Below are positions 58,150 to 64,000 of a stretch of DNA of 64,000 bases, piece by piece. The notes beneath the pieces were generated by a model that was not told where the DNA came from, searched no databases, and saw only the letters and a list, made by a program, of their open reading frames with translations. The DNA comes from Umbilicaria muhlenbergii (taxonomy: Eukaryota; Ascomycota; Lecanoromycetes; Umbilicariales; Umbilicariaceae). Within the stretch, counting starts at the first letter, position 1; each line of letters opens with the position of its first letter. The translations under genes were made by a program, and so were the position numbers. Location: contig KK106986.1 in assembly GCA_000611775.1 (NCBI GenBank), positions 1,634,022-1,698,021 of the forward strand, in the 5' to 3' direction.

Positions 58150-61100
58150 GTAACTCATTCCTTCATGAGCCTTCAGACTTCATGAAGTGATTTCACTTTC
58201 AGTCCTTTGATAATCTAGTGCTCTGATGAGCAGAAGGAACTTTAACTCTTTACTTAATTTCCTCATGAACATGTACTGACATTGATTATGACTCATGAAG
58301 TCTCAGAAAAGTCCTCATGAAACTTCTTAATCAATTTCTTAAAGTTGCAGATGTTATTTATAAATTTTTAAGTAATCTCTGAGGATTCCTTTCACACAAT
58401 GCAGTATTATAAAACAGGTTTATCCTCAGGGCTGATCACAATTCATGAGGCTGTTATAACCTCAACCTCTCACTCTCTTTCAGCTGAGTTTTTCATGAGA
58501 TGAAGTAATTTAAGCTCTGATGTATCCTCACCTGCTCACGGTTTATGATCATGAAGCAGGTTAACATGAAACACATCATGAATGTGAAGTTCCTTTGATA
58601 ATTTCAGCTGATAAGCAATGTTCTCAATCTTCTTTACAATCTGAAAGGGTTCATAACACTGTCAATTCAGCTTTCATGAGAGTCACTTCAGAGTTATGTT
58701 CTTGACCTTTAATCAGACTAACTGTCTGACTTTATAAATCACATCAAGGTGAGACTGATTGTAGTGTTTAACTTGATACTCTTAAAACTTCACAAGAGCT
58801 CTGCAGACTTCTATTCAAGTCTTATGAAGATGCTTCACAAGCTGCTCAGCTTCAATGATAACTTCCTTAATTGCAGAGTACTTCATGAGTTCCTCTGCAG
58901 TGAGCATATCTGATTTAGGTATGAAGTCATAGATGACCTCAAATAATGTCTTTTCAGTAGAAGAGTGTAAACTCATGTTGTACATGAACTCAGTTAATGT
59001 TAAAAGTGAGGCTCAATTGTTCTGTTGATAGTTGACATAACTTCACAGGTACTGTTTCAGCATGTTATTTTATCATTCAGTCTGCTTATCAATTTGTGAA
59101 TGAAAGGCAGTGCTCAACTGATGATCAATCTTCAACATGAACATCAAGTTGACTCAGAGTCATGAGGTAAAAACAGATTCATGATCTGAAATTAAAGCTT
59201 AAGTGACTTCATGCAGCTTAATAATCTCTCTCACAAAGGTCTTCATGAGTTAATCAGCAGTTCAGTTCTTTCTGGCTAAAATATAATGTGTCATCTTTGA
59301 GAATTTACACATCATCATCAGTATGACATCATACACACCCTCATAAGCATGGCTCTCTGAAAGGTCAGTTATGAAGTTTAAAGTGAGTATCTCTCAGAGT
59401 TCCTTCAGAATAAATATGAGTTGTAATAGTTCAGATTGTCTTTCATGAATGACTCTGACTCTCTGACAGACAAGACAAGAATTACAGTATTTTTAAATTT
59501 GCTTTCACATGTCTGATCAGTAGTACTTTGCATGTATCAAGGTAAAGATTTTCTCTGTCATGAGGTGATTTGCAAGTGACTCATCATGATGCTTCTTAAT
59601 AATCTCACGTCATAATGACTCCACATGAGGTATATAAAGCATTGAGTTAAAGTATAAAAGATCATTCTTTCATGATCAGAGTGAGTGAGAACCTGACATT
59701 CTTGAATTAACTTCATGAGCAGTGATCTGTTTCAGCATATGCTTCATGAGGGGATCAATTCACAAGAACTCAGGTAACATTTCAATGAGAGAGATGTTAA
59801 TCTCCTCATAAAGTTCTTCATTTAAAACAGCCTCAGAGGCCTGTTTCTGTTGATTTCACTGTCAAGGACTTGTTGTGCCTGCAATTAATACCTTGTGAAG
59901 GTGTACCTCCTGAGTCAATAAATCATCCTTAAACTCAACTGAAATTAAGACTACTGTCAGGAACAGCATCTGTTGCAACATTAAAATATTCTTAATCTGA
60001 TCCTCTTGTTCTGCTTCATGTTGATGATCAGGTCTCCGTGAAGGGCTGTCAGCAGGATTCAGATTTCCCTTTCAGTAGGTGATAACAAAATCATAGGTTG
60101 ATAAGGTCAACACTCATCAAACTTGTCTTCATGAGAGCTTATGAGTAGTTATAAAACTTCACAAGCTTGAATGATCTGATAACACCTCAACTGAATGAGT
60201 GAATCCTTCTAAATAGTGTCATCAATGATGAAAACTCTCAACTATCATGAGCAGTTCTTCATCATGAGTTTCATACTTTCATTTCATGAGTATCATTCTT
60301 CATGAGAAATAAGCTGTAACTCTTCACTCATCAGAGTGTTTTTGTGAGAAAATGCCTGAGATCACATACCCTGAGGCATCCATTTCAAGTCATATTGATA
60401 ATGTGATGTTGAAATGCTGCAGGAACAGAGCAGTAGTGAAAGCCTGCATAAGAATTTTAAAGACAGTTTGTGTCTTCAGAGACAGGAAGCCTGCTCTTCA
60501 TGAGATTAACTTCTTGTTTAATTTTAAATTAAACCCTTTAGTGATCTCTGTGAGAGGTGCAGTGATACATGAGAAGCTCTGTATGAACCTCTGATAAAAG
60601 TTCATGAAGTTCAGAAATGTTTACACTTCATGCACACTTTCTGACTCTGATTAGTTGATAATGATGAATATGTGATTCATCTTCATTTCAACCCCTGTAT
60701 CTGTGATAACATATCTCAAGAAGGGCACACGCTTCACATTAAATAAACATTTAAAAAGTTTTGTGAACAACTCTGCTGTGAGCAGAGCTTTCAAGATAAT
60801 CTGAACATGCTGTTCATGCTGACTCTCTTTCATTGAGTAAATCAGTATATCATTCAGGAATACAATCATGAAGATGTTTAAATGTTCATGAAGGACTTCA
60901 TGAATATAAGATTAAAAACTTGCAGAAGCATTAATAAGCTCAAAAAGCATAATTAAGTATTCATACAGCCTGTACTTAATATGAAAGGCTGTCTTTCACT
61001 CATCATCCTTGCATATGCAGATGTGATAATAAATGTTTTTAACATCAATCTTCATAAAGATCTGAGTATCACAGACATGATTCATGATCTCATTAATCAA

Positions 61101-63040
61101 TGATAAAGAGTATCAGTTCTTTTAAGTAATAGCATTTAACCTCTGATAATTCATGCAGAGCTGCAAGCCTTCATCATTTTTAAATGCAAAGAGCATTAAC
61201 ACTCCTGTGAAAGATCACAACAGCTGAATAAACTCATTCATGAGGTTGATATTTAAATACTCCTGTAGTACAGTCAACTCCTTCATGAAAAGGTTGTACA
61301 TAAGATCAAAAGATGATGTTGTTCTTTTCAGCAGGTCAATTGAGTGATCTCTTTTGTAATGAGAAGGCAGAGTTTTCACTTAAGTTTCTGAAAAGACCTT
61401 CATGAGGCTCTTGTAGGCTTCAGAAATCAGGTTCATGAAGTTTTTTAATTCATCAAGATCTATTACCTGCAATCTCTGCATCATGTAGTTCATCTTAAAG
61501 TCTCTGAGTTTTCTCACAAGACCTTCTATGATGATCTCTTTCAGCAGTGAAGTTGTTAAAAAGTTTTCTGCATCTGACCTTCACTGTACTGTAAGATTAA
61601 TGAAGTCAACCTTCAGATTATTTCATCATAATCATAATAATCTTAAGATTACTGACATCTTTAAGTCAGCAGAGGTAAAAGGTTCACAAGTTTATTTTCA
61701 GACTCTGAAAGAGTCCTGAACCTTTATTACTTCATGATAAACAGAATAAGTCTGCAAGGTATCTTCTTCAACATGATGAAATGATAACACCTTAAAGATC
61801 AGAGATAAGCCCTTCACAATATCCTTGCAAAGGAGATTGAGGTCATTAACATTGTTAAGAACAGTTGAAAATAATCTTTCTGCAAGATGTACTGTGAGTC
61901 ATAATCATGTCTTCATCTTAAAAGATGCACTCTTCTCTGATCTTGACTTCATGATGATCTTCATGATAGCCTCAGAGACTGTCATGACATGATTACTGTT
62001 GTTAACTGAACTGATTAACAGAGTTCTGCTCACAGTGTTGTCTGACTTCTTCTTAAAACAGTTCAGTTCTTTATGTTTGTGCTTATCACAGTAGTTGTAA
62101 TCTCCATCAAAGAATGCTCCTCATGAGGATTTCAGATTGTGTGATGTAGTGATGATGAATATTGTAGATTTGTGATTCTTCTGTTTCACAGTGTTCACAG
62201 AAATGCTTTTGCTGAAGTCACTGTTCATGATTATTACTCATGAGTGAGTTTCAGTTCTGATGCTGAGATGAAGTTTCTTCATGAGTGTAATCAAATCTTC
62301 ATGAGAGTTTGAAAACACAGGGTGTTCATGAATCTTCTGCTTCATGACATGATTCAAGCTCTTGAAGAAGATCATTAACTGAATTTAATGATAATCCTTC
62401 ACCTCATTTTTTATTTATATCAGAAGTTCATCTGACCTGTGAAGATATTCATCATCAAATTCACTGCTCAACTTGTGACAATTTATTCAATTCATTCATG
62501 CATTATACACTCAGTTATCATGATTTTTTAAAAAAGACTTTAAAAAGTCCTTCTGACTTTCTCAGGTATCTTTTAAGCTCTTTTTTTCACAATATGTGAC
62601 TCATCACTCTGTAATCTTGTAGTTCAGATATTAATCTGACTCTTCAAGGCAGAGCTCTGCAGAAAGGTGCTCAATTTGATGTACATACTGCTGAAAGTGA
62701 GAGTAGTCCTTCATACAGTAGAGGTCTTCATCTTTGACTCACTTTTCATAACAGGCGCATTTCAGAGCTGAAGATAAATTTGATGTAAACTGTTTATGAG
62801 CTTTAAGCTCAGCCTGCTTAGTATGTTCCTTCTCACTCATGAGTTGAATCTTCACAAGTTGAATTTTAATATTCATCATGATGAACTCCTCAGAGAATGT
62901 AGAAGTGACGTGTTGTGACTGAGAGTCAAGAATGATAAAATCATCATTAACTGTTGCTTATGAAGTTTCTGAAGTGATTTGTGAAACTGTTGTGAAGGCT
63001 GATTGAGGAGCTCATGAGTTTTCAGTCATTCTTGCTGAAC
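58150..63040 (-). pseudogene. Gypsy-C gag-pol remnant
   Basis: Minus strand from the right: gag (about 63040-62130), a zinc knuckle YCDKHKHKELNC at about 62050-62110 whose first Cys is Tyr, a protease region to about 61500, RT 61350-60650 with DDEWKTAFHIKYRLYEYLIM and VFLNDILIYS in place of YxDD, RNase H, integrase 59610-58900 (a finger ending NSCLVCQRVR, then FITDLSESH, ISDHESVFTS) and a weak chromodomain-like WK block near 58200. TGA codons replace Trp throughout. The order is Ty3/Gypsy; catalytic RT Asp is lost. Confidence 0.87.
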
Positions 63041-63072
63041 AGCGTCCTTACAATGAATTGAAGCAATAAAAC

Positions 63073-63589
63073 TGTAAGCGTACTACTGTGAGGTAATATC
63101 TTAACTAAGGAATTATAAAGCTATGTGACAATAATGACTTAAGCTTATAGTTGATGATTCACAATAGTATGATATTGCTAGTAGGTAGAGAATTATTGTT
63201 AAGAAAGAAAGTGAGATGATTCACAATAGTATGATATTGCTAGTAGGTAGAGAATTATTGTTAAGAAAGAAAGTGAAACATGCTCTGACCTCATAATATA
63301 TTCCTTCTGAAGCTAACCTGCCTGAGGAAGGTCTCATGAAGCAGTCACCTCAGTGAAGCTGCCTTTGTGAGGTGTTCATTGCTGAATCACATCTTCATGA
63401 GGTGTCACCAATGATGTCAACTCCTTTAACCATTTTCATGAAGTGCTGAGAGTGATATCTATTGACTGAGCTCCCTCATGAGGTTGATTCATTAGTGAAA
63501 GTTACCTTCACAAGGCTGCGCTGTTGCTAAGCATAACCTTTCCTATTCTGAACTAGCACCTGGTGAGTTCCGTACACTGAATGCTCACA
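63073..63589 (-). repeat. Gypsy-C 5' LTR with 62-bp internal duplication
   Basis: GATGATTCACAATAGTATGA through AAGAAAGAAAGTGA occurs twice in tandem at about 63155-63278. The left LTR has one copy. Confidence 0.92.
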
Positions 63590-63594
63590 TAGCA

Positions 63595-63778
63595 AGAGAA
63601 GCAGTCACATCATGAGTGTACATACGTTTTGGCTTAGCGAAAAGCTCCTTAACATGTATATTAACAGCTCAAAAGCTTCAAGTTTCTGCTTTCTTCCTCA
63701 CGTTCATTTATATCATTTGGGTGATATTTAGGCAGATACAATACATTTATTTGATCTCTATATCATCTCATTACAACA
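63595..63778 (+). repeat. Copia-2 3' LTR, right part
   Basis: AGAGAAGCAGTCAC... to TCATTACAACA, then the TSD AGATA. It is mildly mutated (CACGTCATGGG has become CACATCATGAG), less than the left part. Confidence 0.92.
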
Positions 63779-63783
63779 AGATA

Positions 63784-64000
63784 TGTTTCAACGTTGGGTC
63801 TTCAGAGACTTATGTGCCGCTTTGTTGTGTAGGGCATCGTCATAGCTTACATGACACTCACTACCAGAGATCAGTGTGACCTCAAGCAAGGTGGTGGCGA
63901 CTGAGATCATGAGCTCATTGCGTCGTGCATGATTTGGCACAGTGTTTAGCACCTGCTCAGAAACAACTCCTTCCTTAATTTCCGAAAACAAGGCTGCCTG
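63784..64000 (-). CDS. Possible partial host gene at the window edge
   Basis: Balanced composition returns after Copia-2. A minus frame is open from the window end to about 63788 and reads LFSEIKEGVVSEQVLNTVPN, then HARRNELMISVATTLLEV. A GTAAGC after GSECH (about 63850) could be a donor site. No family is recognised and the 5' end is outside the window. Confidence 0.3.

Larger units (their letters stand above)
56275..63589 (-). mobile_element. Ty3/Gypsy-type retrotransposon Gypsy-C, dead
   Basis: LTRs 56275-56729 (455 bp) and 63073-63589 (517 bp), TGTAAG-GTACTAC...GCTCACA, with a perfect TSD TAGCA (56270-56274 and 63590-63594). The length difference equals a 62-bp tandem duplication in the right LTR. 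Coding is on the minus strand, so the right LTR is 5'. A purine-rich tract (minus strand GAAGAAGAGGAGC, about 56731-56745) adjoins the 3' LTR. Confidence 0.94.
43817..63778 (+). mobile_element. Copia-2 retrotransposon, split by the hAT element and Gypsy-C
   Basis: The 5' LTR begins TGTTGAATTTC at 43817 and the 3' LTR ends ATTACAACA at 63778. The flanks AGATA (43812-43816 and 63779-63783) form a perfect TSD. Removing the hAT (48533-55606) and Gypsy-C (56275-63589) insertions, with one TSD copy each, leaves an element of about 5.6 kb with continuous Copia pol order. The polypurine tract GAAGAGGGAG abuts the 3' LTR at 56204. Confidence 0.95.

Overview
The window looks like a piece of a filamentous ascomycete (Pezizomycotina) chromosome. 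Short gene-bearing stretches of balanced base composition alternate with long AT-rich blocks of nested, dead transposable elements. The genes have short fungal introns (about 50-75 nt, GT-AG). The element bodies carry a RIP-like hypermutation footprint: almost every tryptophan codon has become TGA, CpG is nearly absent and CpC is depleted, but CpA and TpG remain abundant. Classical RIP prefers CpA, so this spectrum is unusual.

Layout. 1-232 is a solo LTR. 233-4673 is a gene island with a TENA/THI-4-like gene (minus) and a DUF4188 gene (plus) transcribed divergently. 4674-39218 is an AT-rich nest that can be resolved from target-site duplications (TSDs). A Copia gag fragment (Copia-1) is followed by a small TIR element S (5566-39218, split). 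S was hit twice by one LTR family: X1 (5614-33335, TSD GTACT) and X2 (33536-38095, TSD GCTTT). X1 then received Gypsy-A (5637-13973, TSD ACATG), a hAT MITE (15970-16647, TSD ATCATATG), Gypsy-B (19188-26027, TSD CACAT), a second MITE (26882-27590) and another X copy that sits next to a mutated fragment of the splicing helicase gene PRP28. 39219-43811 is a second gene island with one intact gene for a secreted protein of about 618 residues. 43817-63778 is Copia-2 (TSD AGATA). A 7.07-kb hAT element (48533-55606, TSD AATATGTT) sits in its RNase H domain, and Gypsy-C (56275-63589, TSD TAGCA) sits in its 3' LTR. The last 217 bases are host DNA with a possible partial gene.

The most interesting object is the hAT element. 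Besides a BED-finger hAT transposase it carries two passenger genes: a histone H3-like gene on the opposite strand, with a basic tail and a lengthened loop 1 resembling CenH3 proteins, and an unrecognised acidic-tailed protein. Most of the introns I could place in these three genes contain near-copies of one ~20-nt sequence. Part of the second passenger gene has grown by tandem duplication of a complete exon-plus-intron unit. The two MITEs in the other nest share the ends of this element.

All element-encoded proteins here are disrupted; the transposons look inactive. Only the DUF4188 gene and the secreted-protein gene read cleanly from start to stop. All identifications come from reading translations and repeats by eye; no database search was run.
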